Assembly: GCA_035685445.1 (NCBI GenBank) | Contig: DASSAK010000077.1 | Coordinates: 1-32,594 of the forward strand | Source: DRGT01 sp035685445 | Lineage (GTDB): Archaea > Thermoproteota > Nitrososphaeria > Nitrososphaerales > Nitrosopumilaceae | Direction: 5' to 3' | Length of the DNA stretch: 32,594 bases | In this document: positions 1 to 6,726 of the stretch, piece after piece | Layout: every line of letters starts with the position of its first letter | Numbering within the stretch: position 1 is the first letter of the stretch | Program-made: the position numbers and the translations under genes | The notes under the pieces: model-generated | The model's input: the letters and a program-made list of their open reading frames with translations, nothing else | Database searches by the model: none | Told to the model about the DNA's origin: nothing

Positions 1-624
1 TTCTGCAATTAAATTCATAATTTCTCTTGCAGTAACCCTATCCAGCTCTGAAACAATTTCATCAGCTAATAAAATATTTGGGTTTTGCATTAATGCCCGA
101 GCTATTGCGACACGTCTTTTTTCACCTCCACTAAGCATGTACGCTTTTCTTTCTGATTTACCTTCAAGACCTACTAGTTTTAGAATTTTTTCAGCTTCGT
201 TGATTTCATTTTCGGGAAATGTTTTGAAAAATGACTCTATCTTTCCAACTCTTGGCAGAGCGCCAACAAGAATGTTTTCCAATACGGAGACATTTTTTAT
301 CAACCCTAAGCTTTGTGGAATGTATCCAATTTTTGATAACATTGGTTTGAATTGTTTATCAGAAATGCTGGGGGTTTGATAATCTATTTTCACAATTCCT
401 TTACTTGGCTTCATCATACCATTGATCAACTTTAGTAATGTTGATTTTCCTGAACCAGATTGTCCTACTATTGCATAATTGACTCCACGTTCAATTGAAA
501 GAGTGACTTCTTTTAGAACATAATTTTTAGAGTCATATGATGCCCAAACATTATTCATTTGAATTATTGATTTTGTAACTATGTTAGGAAAATTAGATTG
601 AGTTTCCAATGTTTGCAATGTCAA
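1..624 (-). CDS. phnC: Phosphate/phosphonate-type ABC transporter ATP-binding protein, partial at the left edge
   Basis: This is the ATPase subunit of an importer acting on the cytoplasmic face of the membrane. Reading the minus strand from about 624 down to the edge gives an open frame with a Walker A motif (GQSGSGKST, about 436-462), a Q-loop (IGYIPQSLG), the ABC signature (LSGGEKRRVAIARA, about 95-136) and a Walker B (ILLADE). Walker B is followed by IVSELD where many relatives have P-x-x-x-LD. The C-terminus lies beyond base 1. No ATG fits before the conserved MNNVWASY segment (ATG at 558 would be too late), so the start is probably one of the TTG codons at 624, 618 or 609, just after the phnD stop at 641. 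PhnC is the best subfamily match because the next gene encodes a PhnD-like binding protein. The substrate (phosphonate, phosphite or phosphate) cannot be read from sequence. Confidence 0.85.
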   Translation of the reverse strand, partial: MTLQTLETQSNFPNIVTKSIIQMNNVWASYDSKNYVLKEVTLSIERGVNYAIVGQSGSGKSTLLKLINGMMKPSKGIVKIDYQTPSISDKQFKPMLSKIGYIPQSLGLIKNVSVLENILVGALPRVGKIESFFKTFPENEINEAEKILKLVGLEGKSERKAYMLSGGEKRRVAIARALMQNPNILLADEIVSELDRVTAREIMNLIAE

Positions 625-640
625 CTGGTCACACCAGCTA

Positions 641-1738
641 TTATTTGCTCTTGTTGTATTTGTCTAAAATGAGTTGGTCTAGACCAGTAAGCGAGTCAAT
701 ATATGTTCCAAAATCACCTATATGCATTTCAGTTGTTGTTGGAAGAAGAGATTCCGCGCCATATAGATTTCTAAGAATTTCATTATTTTCGTCATAATTT
801 AACTGAACCATTGCATTAACTAGAGCTGTTTTTGTTGAATCAGACATGTCTGGACTCACCATAAACACATGAGATGGGACTGGGCCAATCGTTGTCACAA
901 CACGAAGTTTTACTTGGTCTTCATGTTCAAGGTATTTTTTGGGGGCAATGTCAGAACCAAATGCAACATCAACGTTATCATTAAGTAACAATTCCAATGC
1001 TGCTTTGTAACCTCCAGCAAAGGTATAAGCTTCAAAAGAATCAACCAAGGCAGACTCCAAAGCAATAATATCATCACCTTGGATCTCAACAGTTCCTGAT
1101 GTTACCAAGGCACCCATAGGCCTTACAAAACCAGAAGAGCCGGTAATACTTGTGAATGCAACTCGCTTTCCAACAGTATCCTCAAGTGAATTTATAGAAT
1201 CATTATCGGCCTTTGTCCAAACAGTTGCCTGATAGTTAATTTTACCATCTACAACTTCAGCTAATACTGCTTCTGCACCAGTTCTTGTATGAGTAATCCA
1301 GGCAGGGCCTGTATCCATAAAGGCTGCATCAATGTGGCCAAATCTCATTCCTTCAATGATTGTTTCATAGTTTGTCGGAATGACAATTTTTACATCAACA
1401 CCATCAAGATTTTTTTCAAGAAATTCCTCTAAAACTTCTGCTTTTGGGGTTAATTCGTCTGCTTTTTCAACTGGAATAAATCCAATAGTTATTTTATCAA
1501 CACTAGGGTTTGATTCGCTAGGAACTTGAATTATTCCTTCACCAATTAGAAACTCCATTGCGTTAAGAAATTCAGTGTCACTTACATTCCCTTCAACCCA
1601 AAAACTAGCAGTGTTTTTTATCCAAGAAGGAACAGAGTCAGATTCGGCTGAAACATTTTGAGTAAAAGTTGGAATGCCAACAAAAGATCCAAACAACATA
1701 GCAACAATTGTAGTGATTATGATTGTTTGATTTCGCAT
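641..1738 (-). CDS. phnD: PhnD-like phosphate/phosphonate-binding lipoprotein or secreted protein with N-terminal thaumarchaeal surface domain
   Basis: This is the extracytoplasmic solute receptor of the ABC importer. The N-terminus is a hydrophobic signal or anchor segment (about residues 5-25). A short module with PSWIKNTASFW and FLIGEGIIQVP follows at about 38-75; I recognise this W-rich 'PxWIKN...GIIxVP' module from many thaumarchaeal exported proteins. A PhnD family domain fills the rest: ITIGFIPVEKADEL opens it, and GHIDAAFMDTGPAW, GKRVAFTSITGSSGF and DVAFGSDIAPKKYL fit the binding cleft. A TATA-like TTTAAATT (minus strand, about 1772-1765) lies about 26-30 bases before the start. ATG at 1738 is used here; an in-frame TTG at 1744 is the alternative. 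The gene is followed within 20 bases by phnC, which indicates one operon. A permease gene is not in the window and may lie further left. Confidence 0.88.
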   Translation of the reverse strand: MRNQTIIITTIVAMLFGSFVGIPTFTQNVSAESDSVPSWIKNTASFWVEGNVSDTEFLNAMEFLIGEGIIQVPSESNPSVDKITIGFIPVEKADELTPKAEVLEEFLEKNLDGVDVKIVIPTNYETIIEGMRFGHIDAAFMDTGPAWITHTRTGAEAVLAEVVDGKINYQATVWTKADNDSINSLEDTVGKRVAFTSITGSSGFVRPMGALVTSGTVEIQGDDIIALESALVDSFEAYTFAGGYKAALELLLNDNVDVAFGSDIAPKKYLEHEDQVKLRVVTTIGPVPSHVFMVSPDMSDSTKTALVNAMVQLNYDENNEILRNLYGAESLLPTTTEMHIGDFGTYIDSLTGLDQLILDKYNKSK

Positions 1739-1816
1739 ATTCAAAATCTTAGGAGCAGCTAACTAATTTAAAGTACCATTTCATTCTATAAATTCATTCC
1801 AGAATCTTAGAACAAG

Positions 1817-2158
1817 TTAAATCTTAGATTTTTGATTTGGGTAAAGACTGAGAACTGGTTCTGCATCCGTTATTGTAATCTCAACCTTACCAATTCTACT
1901 TTTATACAATTTAATTTTTTTTCCTTCATTTGAAATTACATACTTGTCAACGACAATAAGTGTGAGTTCCTCCAAGTTGGCCAGAGTTTTGTACACGGTG
2001 GACAAAGAGAGCTTTAATTCATCAGCAATCTGAGTTGCATCTTTAGACTCGTTTTTTACTGAAAATAATACTGCACGAGTACATACATTAGTTAATGATT
2101 CAATAATTTTCTGAGTTATATCAAATTCGCTTAATTGTATAATGTTTGGTTTTGCCAT
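1817..2158 (-). CDS. Winged-helix transcriptional regulator, tandem copy 1
   Basis: This is a small predicted DNA-binding protein (113 residues). A winged-helix core is visible: TNVCTRAVLFSVKNESKDA, then TQIADELKLSLSTVYKTLANL as the helix-turn-helix, then a wing ending in LTLIVVDKYVIS and YKSRIGKVEITI. It is clearly paralogous to the next gene (2167-2496): both share the DxTQK-I-E-L opening, the LSLSTVYK/IPLSSVYK recognition helix and the YKSRI-K--ITI ending. ATG at 2158 is preferred because it lines up the MAK N-termini of the two paralogues; a GTG at 2167 that overlaps the upstream stop by one base is the alternative. It is probably co-transcribed with its paralogue. The nearby phn transporter suggests a role in phosphorus control, but that is inference. 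Confidence 0.8.
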   Translation of the reverse strand: MAKPNIIQLSEFDITQKIIESLTNVCTRAVLFSVKNESKDATQIADELKLSLSTVYKTLANLEELTLIVVDKYVISNEGKKIKLYKSRIGKVEITITDAEPVLSLYPNQKSKI

Positions 2159-2166
2159 ATTTACCA

Positions 2167-2496
2167 CTAATTCGGAATGAGATTAAGAGAAGGTTCTGGT
2201 TTTTTTATGGTAATATCAGCCTTGCTGATTCTACTTTTGTATACTTTGAATTTACGTCCTTTATCAGATATTAGCCACTTTTCCACTTTGATTAATGTTA
2301 ATTCTTCTAAATCTGTTAATTTTTTGTAAACAGAGCTTAAAGGGATTTGTAATTGATAAGATAAATCAGCCGCAGTTTTTCCTTTTTTAATGGTTGAAAA
2401 AAGAATTGCCCTAGATTCTGCATCAGCTAATGCTTCAATTACTTTTTGAGTGACATCATATTTTTTTAATTGAGGTAATGGTAATCTTTTAGCCAA
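2167..2496 (-). CDS. Winged-helix transcriptional regulator, tandem copy 2
   Basis: This is a predicted DNA-binding regulator of 109 residues. The layout matches its neighbour: DVTQKVIEALADAESRAILF, then KTAADLSYQLQIPLSSVYKK as the helix-turn-helix, then a wing (LTLIKVEKWLISDKG) and a C-terminal strand YKSRISKADITI. It starts at a TTG (2496-2494) with TTTAAATA centred 28 bases upstream (2521-2528), so the mRNA is probably leaderless. Its stop abuts or overlaps the start of the second copy, so the two genes should be co-transcribed, with this one first. The tandem arrangement points to a local duplication with divergence. The target is unknown; heterodimer formation with the paralogue is possible but not shown by sequence. 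Confidence 0.8.
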   Translation of the reverse strand: MAKRLPLPQLKKYDVTQKVIEALADAESRAILFSTIKKGKTAADLSYQLQIPLSSVYKKLTDLEELTLIKVEKWLISDKGRKFKVYKSRISKADITIKKPEPSLNLIPN

Positions 2497-2520
2497 GCAA
2501 TAAGCAAAAGTTTGTTGAAT

Positions 2521-2528
2521 TATTTAAA
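2521..2528 (-). promoter_or_regulatory. TATA box for the tandem winged-helix genes
   Basis: TTTAAATA on the minus strand is centred about 28 bases upstream of the TTG start at 2496. This is the archaeal TATA-to-start distance expected for a leaderless transcript. No Shine-Dalgarno sequence lies between the box and the start. Confidence 0.6.
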
Positions 2529-2561
2529 CGACGTGGTTTTATTCTAAATTCTTAGAATGAA

Positions 2562-3293
2562 TTAGTAAGTTTGTGTCTGAATTGGTCTATCTGGTTGAAT
2601 TTTTTGCCAAAATAATCCAAGAATTATTCCCAATGCAAGCCAGAAAACAGAAACAGCTATTATAGACATAATTCTAAATCCATTTACTAATTCCATTGGG
2701 GCAATAATTTCATCGGGATTTGGTGGCATTACAATAAACATTGTACCCATAAATATTGCATAACCAATTACTGCAACAAGTTTTTTTCTCCCTTGAAATT
2801 TTTTAGATAATTTATAGAATCCAATAACTGAAAAGCCAGAAATTGCAGTAAACGTAAGATATAACACTGCACGCAAAACCACGGTTTCCGTATCACCTAC
2901 TGTTGGAGGGTTTGCAGGATATTTCAAAAAAGGAATAAAGTAAATTGTAGTCCACATTATTCCAGCCAAAACTAATCCTTTCTGTACGTTGTGCTTTCCT
3001 GGCAAAATTTTTCTTGAATACGCAAAAACAATTCCAAACAAAGCACCAATCGAAGTTCCAAGAATTGCGCCAGCTAAAACTTGACCGCCTTTTTGCCAAT
3101 CACGATATGCTGAATACTCTACCCAAAATTCTGGGGTGTTTTTTTCTTCACCAGACGCAAAAAGATTTTGATTTTCAATTCCTATTGCTTCATCAAGATA
3201 TGGTTCAACTATTGCCAAATTTGTGGCACCATGAATTATGCCAGCAAAACACCCCGCTAACAAAACTATACCAATGAAATGCCTCGTTTTCAT
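2562..3293 (-). CDS. cbtA: CbtA family putative cobalt transporter subunit
   Basis: This is a membrane protein of 243 residues with about five to six hydrophobic segments: residues 4-27, 72-92 (GQVLAGAILGTSIGALFGIVFA), 106-124, 138-160, 175-190 and 208-228. The N-terminal helix followed by VEPYLDEAI, an acidic loop, WQKGGQVLAG and FLKYPANPP are features I associate with CbtA, a proposed cobalt permease subunit found beside CbtB and under B12 control in bacteria. The cbtB gene lies immediately upstream and is transcribed first. An AGGTGA Shine-Dalgarno (3306-3301), which overlaps the cbtB stop, sits 7 bases before the ATG and indicates translation within a shared mRNA. Cobalt uptake would suit a cobalamin-making organism, but the metal is inferred from the family. 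Confidence 0.85.
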   Translation of the reverse strand: MKTRHFIGIVLLAGCFAGIIHGATNLAIVEPYLDEAIGIENQNLFASGEEKNTPEFWVEYSAYRDWQKGGQVLAGAILGTSIGALFGIVFAYSRKILPGKHNVQKGLVLAGIMWTTIYFIPFLKYPANPPTVGDTETVVLRAVLYLTFTAISGFSVIGFYKLSKKFQGRKKLVAVIGYAIFMGTMFIVMPPNPDEIIAPMELVNGFRIMSIIAVSVFWLALGIILGLFWQKIQPDRPIQTQTY

Positions 3294-3300
3294 ATGATTT

Positions 3301-3306
3301 TCACCT
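3301..3306 (-). promoter_or_regulatory. Shine-Dalgarno site of cbtA
   Basis: AGGTGA on the minus strand lies 7 bases upstream of the cbtA ATG and overlaps the cbtB stop codon. An internal ribosome site of this kind is what an operon gene needs when the first gene is leaderless. Confidence 0.6.
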
Positions 3307-3520
3307 AATGACAGGGAAAACCTGCTGCATGTCTCATATCATGAGTTAACTCATGGATAAAAAGTTCATCAAACGCCTCAGCGCCTTGTACGATGCTAAA
3401 CAAATGACCCTGATCATAACCAACAACAAACAAACCAAAAGCAAAGATTGCAGCAAGAATTACAACAGCAGAAATCGGCACACGGGTTTTTGAAACAACA
3501 ATACCCCTAGAATTAGGCAT
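3305..3520 (-). CDS. cbtB: CbtB family putative cobalt transporter subunit
   Basis: This is a 71-residue single-pass membrane protein. A hydrophobic segment (ISAVVILAAIFAFGLFVVGY, about 17-36) is followed by a short outside region that ends in a His-rich tail, HELTHDMRHAAGFPCH. That tail, with four His and one Cys, is the hallmark of CbtB and a likely metal-binding site. It is the first gene of a cbtB-cbtA operon. TTTAAATAA (3549-3541) lies about 26 bases upstream of the ATG, so translation is probably leaderless. I saw no structured leader that could serve as a B12 riboswitch in the 76-base gap to the divergent gene. Confidence 0.85.
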   Translation of the reverse strand: MPNSRGIVVSKTRVPISAVVILAAIFAFGLFVVGYDQGHLFSIVQGAEAFDELFIHELTHDMRHAAGFPCH

Positions 3521-3540
3521 GTATCGTCAAGGATTTCTGA

Positions 3541-3549
3541 TTATTTAAA
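3541..3549 (-). promoter_or_regulatory. TATA box of the cbtBA operon
   Basis: TTTAAATAA on the minus strand is centred about 26 bases upstream of the cbtB ATG at 3520. It lies back to back with the promoter of the divergent DsbA-like gene, so one 76-base region serves both directions. Confidence 0.6.
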
Positions 3550-3568
3550 TTGTTTCAGCTATCACAAA

Positions 3569-3576
3569 TTTATAGA
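3569..3576 (+). promoter_or_regulatory. TATA box of the DsbA-like gene
   Basis: TTTATAGA is centred about 25 bases before the ATG at 3597. No Shine-Dalgarno lies between them, so the transcript is probably leaderless. Confidence 0.6.
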
Positions 3577-3596
3577 AAAGAAAAAGCCGATCATCA

Positions 3597-4259
3597 ATGA
3601 ACTATTATCTATTAGCTATTCCAGCGATCATTGGAATTTTTGTTGGTGGTGGCCTCGGAATTTTAGATAATAATCAAATAGAAAATAATGAAACTTTGTT
3701 AACTACTCAAAAACTAATAAAAAATGGTTCTCCCATTGTTGGAGATCCAAACGCCCCAATCACAATTTTAGAGTGGGGAGATTATCAATGTACATTTTGT
3801 TTTAGATTTCATGAATCAAGTTTGAATATTATTCATAAAGAATACATTGAAACAGGTATGGTAAATATGATTTTCAAGGACTTTCCATTAAACGGTCCTG
3901 ATTCTATTCTTGCTGCAGAAGCAGCATATTGTGCAGAGGATCAAGGAAAATATTGGACATACCATAATGAATTGTATATGAATTGGGCAGGTGAGCGAAC
4001 CGGTTGGATAACAAATGAATCTCTAAATCAGTTTGCTAAGGATTCTGGCCTTAATATAGAAAAATTCAATTCGTGCCTCAATGAGCATAAACATAGACAA
4101 AGAGTGTTAGATTTGGAACAATTTGGTAAAGAGATTGGAATTGATGCTACACCATCATTTCTAATTTTTAATGATGAAAAAATTATCAAGATTAGAGGAA
4201 ACCAACCAATAGATGTTTTTAGAAAAGTAATTGATGATTTGAGCAACACTTCTGCTTGA
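3597..4259 (+). CDS. DsbA-like thiol-disulfide oxidoreductase, membrane-anchored
   Basis: This protein is expected to make or shuffle disulfide bonds outside the cell membrane. An N-terminal hydrophobic segment (residues 2-22) acts as signal or anchor. The thioredoxin fold follows, with the active site CTFC at residues 65-68 inside the context EWGDYQCTFCFRFHE and a cis-proline loop IDATPSFLIF near 184. The helical insert with the AAEAAYCAEDQGKYW signature is typical of the DsbA/BdbD-like DSBA oxidoreductase family. Length (220 residues) is normal. It is divergent from cbtBA and upstream of prf1 in the same direction, but prf1 has its own Shine-Dalgarno and an unrelated role. Ammonia oxidisers carry many such proteins; the specific partner cannot be told from sequence. 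Confidence 0.9.
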   Translation: MNYYLLAIPAIIGIFVGGGLGILDNNQIENNETLLTTQKLIKNGSPIVGDPNAPITILEWGDYQCTFCFRFHESSLNIIHKEYIETGMVNMIFKDFPLNGPDSILAAEAAYCAEDQGKYWTYHNELYMNWAGERTGWITNESLNQFAKDSGLNIEKFNSCLNEHKHRQRVLDLEQFGKEIGIDATPSFLIFNDEKIIKIRGNQPIDVFRKVIDDLSNTSA

Positions 4260-4280
4260 CTTGACTAATATGTAAATGAT

Positions 4281-4289
4281 GGAGATGAT
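4281..4289 (+). promoter_or_regulatory. Shine-Dalgarno site of prf1
   Basis: GGAGATGAT matches the anti-Shine-Dalgarno complement GGAGGTGAT at 8 of 9 positions and ends 6 bases before the ATG at 4296. It fixes that start and marks a leadered mRNA, unlike many neighbours. Confidence 0.65.
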
Positions 4290-4295
4290 GATTTA

Positions 4296-5582
4296 ATGGG
4301 CAAAGTAAAAATTGAAAAACATGATTCTGTAAAGATGTATAAGATTAGAAAGACGTTAAATGAGCTTGCTCAAGTTTCAGGACACGGAACCGAATTAATT
4401 TCTGTCTATATTCCAAAAGGAAAACAATTACACGAAGTTATAACACAGTTAAAAGAAGAACAGGGAACTGCAGACAACATAAAATCGGATCTTACACGAA
4501 GCCATGTTGTTGATTCATTAGGAAAAGTTATTCAAAGATTAAGATTATACAAAAAAACTCCTGAAAAAGGATTGGTGATTTTTTGTGGTGCGCTGCAAAG
4601 AGAGGGAGGAGGCCCTATTGGAACAGAAACGATTAAAGCTTTTGAGTTAGATCCTCCAAAAGATCTCAAAACATTTCTTTACAGATGCGATGATCATTTT
4701 CATGTAGATATTCTAAAGGACATGCTAAAAGATGATAACCTTATTGGGTTTTTAGCTATTGACGCAAAAGATGCAGGGTGGGGTTTACTCCATGGAGACA
4801 AGATTGAGGTTTTAACAGAAACTGGTTCTGGCGTTGCAGGAAAACATAGACAGGGAGGACAGTCTGCAAAAAGATTTCAAAAGCTAAGAGAGATGGAATT
4901 AACTTATTATTTTAATCGAGTTGCTGAAACAACAAAAGAATATTTCATTGATATTTATCCTATCAAAGGTTTGATAATTTCAGGACCGGGTCCTACTAAA
5001 GAGGATTTTATCAATGGAAATTATCTTGAATACCGCTTACAAGAAATGATCATTGCAACGATTGATTCATCATATTCAGGCTCTGAAGGCATTAGAGAAG
5101 CATTTGCAAAAGCAGGAGATGTTTTATCAGACTATAGAATGGTTGATGAAAAACAGATTGTTGAAAAATTATTTCAGCATATTAATTCACATTCAGGGTT
5201 GGGAACATACGGTCTAAAAGAAGTAATTGAATTGCTAAAAAATAATGTGGTTGATACACTAATCATTACTGATGATACAGACCTTAATAGAATAGAAGTA
5301 AAATGCAAAAGATGCAAACACACTCAAGAAGAAATTGTTGAGCGCCCAAATGTAATTCCACGAAAAACAGAGTTACTAAAATCTCCATGCCCTAACTGTA
5401 AGGCAATGGACTTAGATGCCACTGAAGAAGATATTGTGGATTATCTTGCATTAATTGCAGCAAAGACTGGTTCAAAAATCGAGGTTATTTCAGGAAAAAC
5501 AGAACACGGAACAATGTTATCAAGTCTTGGAAAAATTGGTGCTATATTACGATACAACCCAGGGCATTCTGTAAGTAATTAA
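4296..5582 (+). CDS. prf1: Peptide chain release factor aRF1
   Basis: This cytoplasmic factor reads all three stop codons and triggers release of the finished protein. The stop-codon recognition motif NIKS is at residues 61-64 and the catalytic GGQ is at 187-189 in the context KHRQGGQSAKRF. The C-terminal domain carries two CxxC pairs (CKRC and CPNC, about 340-380) that could bind zinc in its minidomain. At 428 residues it has the usual archaeal/eukaryotic class-1 release factor length. The ATG follows a strong Shine-Dalgarno. Its stop overlaps by a few bases with the stop of the convergent HIT gene. Confidence 0.97.
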   Translation: MGKVKIEKHDSVKMYKIRKTLNELAQVSGHGTELISVYIPKGKQLHEVITQLKEEQGTADNIKSDLTRSHVVDSLGKVIQRLRLYKKTPEKGLVIFCGALQREGGGPIGTETIKAFELDPPKDLKTFLYRCDDHFHVDILKDMLKDDNLIGFLAIDAKDAGWGLLHGDKIEVLTETGSGVAGKHRQGGQSAKRFQKLREMELTYYFNRVAETTKEYFIDIYPIKGLIISGPGPTKEDFINGNYLEYRLQEMIIATIDSSYSGSEGIREAFAKAGDVLSDYRMVDEKQIVEKLFQHINSHSGLGTYGLKEVIELLKNNVVDTLIITDDTDLNRIEVKCKRCKHTQEEIVERPNVIPRKTELLKSPCPNCKAMDLDATEEDIVDYLALIAAKTGSKIEVISGKTEHGTMLSSLGKIGAILRYNPGHSVSN

Positions 5583-5995
5583 AAAGTGGAGTTTATTATC
5601 CCATGAATTTTTTTTGCAAGTTCATTTAATTCGTTATCGTTTGAAATTCCTCTTTTTGTCCAAACTGTTCCTTTATGATCATATCTAGGAATAATGTGAA
5701 CATGAACATGTGGTATGATTTGTTTTGCAGCTTTTCCATTGTTTTGCCCTAAACTAAATGCATCTGCATTTGTTGCTTTCAAAACTCCATTCACAATTTT
5801 TGGTATTTTGGAAAAAAGTTCTCCAACTTTTTCTGCTGACATGTCAGTGATTTTTTCATGGTGTTCTCTAGGAAGCACAAGACTATGTCCCACATCAATT
5901 GGATATCTATCTAAAAATGCTACATGAGAATTATCTTCATAAATAAAATGCCCAGTTTTTTTTCCATCTATGATATCACAAAACAAACAATCCAT
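5579..5995 (-). CDS. HIT family nucleotide-binding protein
   Basis: This is a histidine-triad nucleotide hydrolase or transferase of 138 residues, probably acting on adenosine phosphoramidates or dinucleoside polyphosphates. The triad HVHVHIIPR is at residues 96-104, with H96, H98 and H100; the middle-strand motif LPREHHEKI is at 41-49. An N-terminal CLFC pair (C3, C6), as in other Zn-binding HIT proteins, with a His near position 45, could bind zinc. It is transcribed alone toward prf1 and divergent from the 6073 gene. An AT-rich TATA-like stretch lies near 6014-6025. The physiological substrate is unknown. Confidence 0.92.
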   Translation of the reverse strand: MDCLFCDIIDGKKTGHFIYEDNSHVAFLDRYPIDVGHSLVLPREHHEKITDMSAEKVGELFSKIPKIVNGVLKATNADAFSLGQNNGKAAKQIIPHVHVHIIPRYDHKGTVWTKRGISNDNELNELAKKIHGIINSTF

Positions 5996-6072
5996 AACGA
6001 AATTTCAATTTTGGTTAATTTATTGTTTCATCGATTAAGTTAATTAGGGTAATTTTTGAAATTGATTATTAC

Positions 6073-6678
6073 ATGGGTAAAAAAGCTAGAAAAGAAAGAG
6101 AAGAGAAAAGAGAAAGTTTTGCAGCAAAAAGATCTCGTGAAAAGAGAAAAACCATGTTGATGGCAGCTGGTGTTTTAGGAGTAGTTGCAGTAATTGTCGG
6201 ATATTCAGCTTATTCATTTGTTAATATGCAAGGTGCAGGTCCAGGTGCACCGCCAGGTGCTGGAACATTAGGGGATGAACATGAACATATTTCACTCCTA
6301 GTAAGAATTTTTGGGGACAAATTTGATTTTTCAACGCCTGCTTATCAAATAAAGAGTAGCTGGATACATTTTGAAGGTGCAGACGGCAACACAGTTCATC
6401 GACATGCCAGTGGTGTTACCATGGGATACCTTTTCGAAACTCTTGGAATTGTATTAACTGATGAGTGTTTTGTTTTTCAATCGCAGCAAGGAGAAAGAGC
6501 CTTTTGTACCGATGAAGATTATTCGTTAAAATTTTACATTAACCATGAAAGAGTAGACAGTATATTAGATTATGTTGGACAAGAAGATGATAGAATTTTG
6601 ATTTCATATGGCAATGAGACTCAAGAAGAAATTGAAGAACAGTTACAGGAATTAGATAATCAACAAATTATTAAATAA
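6073..6678 (+). CDS. Uncharacterised membrane-anchored protein with His/Cys-rich outer domain
   Basis: I do not recognise a named family. The protein has 201 residues: a highly basic N-terminus (residues 1-27, KKARKEREEKRE...), one transmembrane helix at about 28-50, a Gly/Pro/Ala linker (54-65), then a globular domain outside the membrane. That domain holds a HEH pair (H70, H72), WIHFEG (H99), HRHASG (H109, H111) and two cysteines (C132, C145), a set that could bind metal or heme-like ligands. The C-terminus is acidic and Gln-rich. The 'H-HxS--...xxHRHxSG' layout resembles small extracellular domains in bacteria and archaea with HxH and 'LHTHDxSG' motifs, but I cannot assign a function. It stands alone between a divergent HIT gene and ilvD. 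Confidence 0.75.
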   Translation: MGKKARKEREEKRESFAAKRSREKRKTMLMAAGVLGVVAVIVGYSAYSFVNMQGAGPGAPPGAGTLGDEHEHISLLVRIFGDKFDFSTPAYQIKSSWIHFEGADGNTVHRHASGVTMGYLFETLGIVLTDECFVFQSQQGERAFCTDEDYSLKFYINHERVDSILDYVGQEDDRILISYGNETQEEIEEQLQELDNQQIIK

Positions 6679-6726
6679 AATTCAAAAGTCTAAATTATAC
6701 CAAACATAATTGGAGATAGTCGTATT

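Noticed and set aside
137..379. Plus-strand open frame of 80 codons
   Set aside because: It lies antisense to the ABC ATPase, whose Walker and signature motifs are clear on the minus strand.
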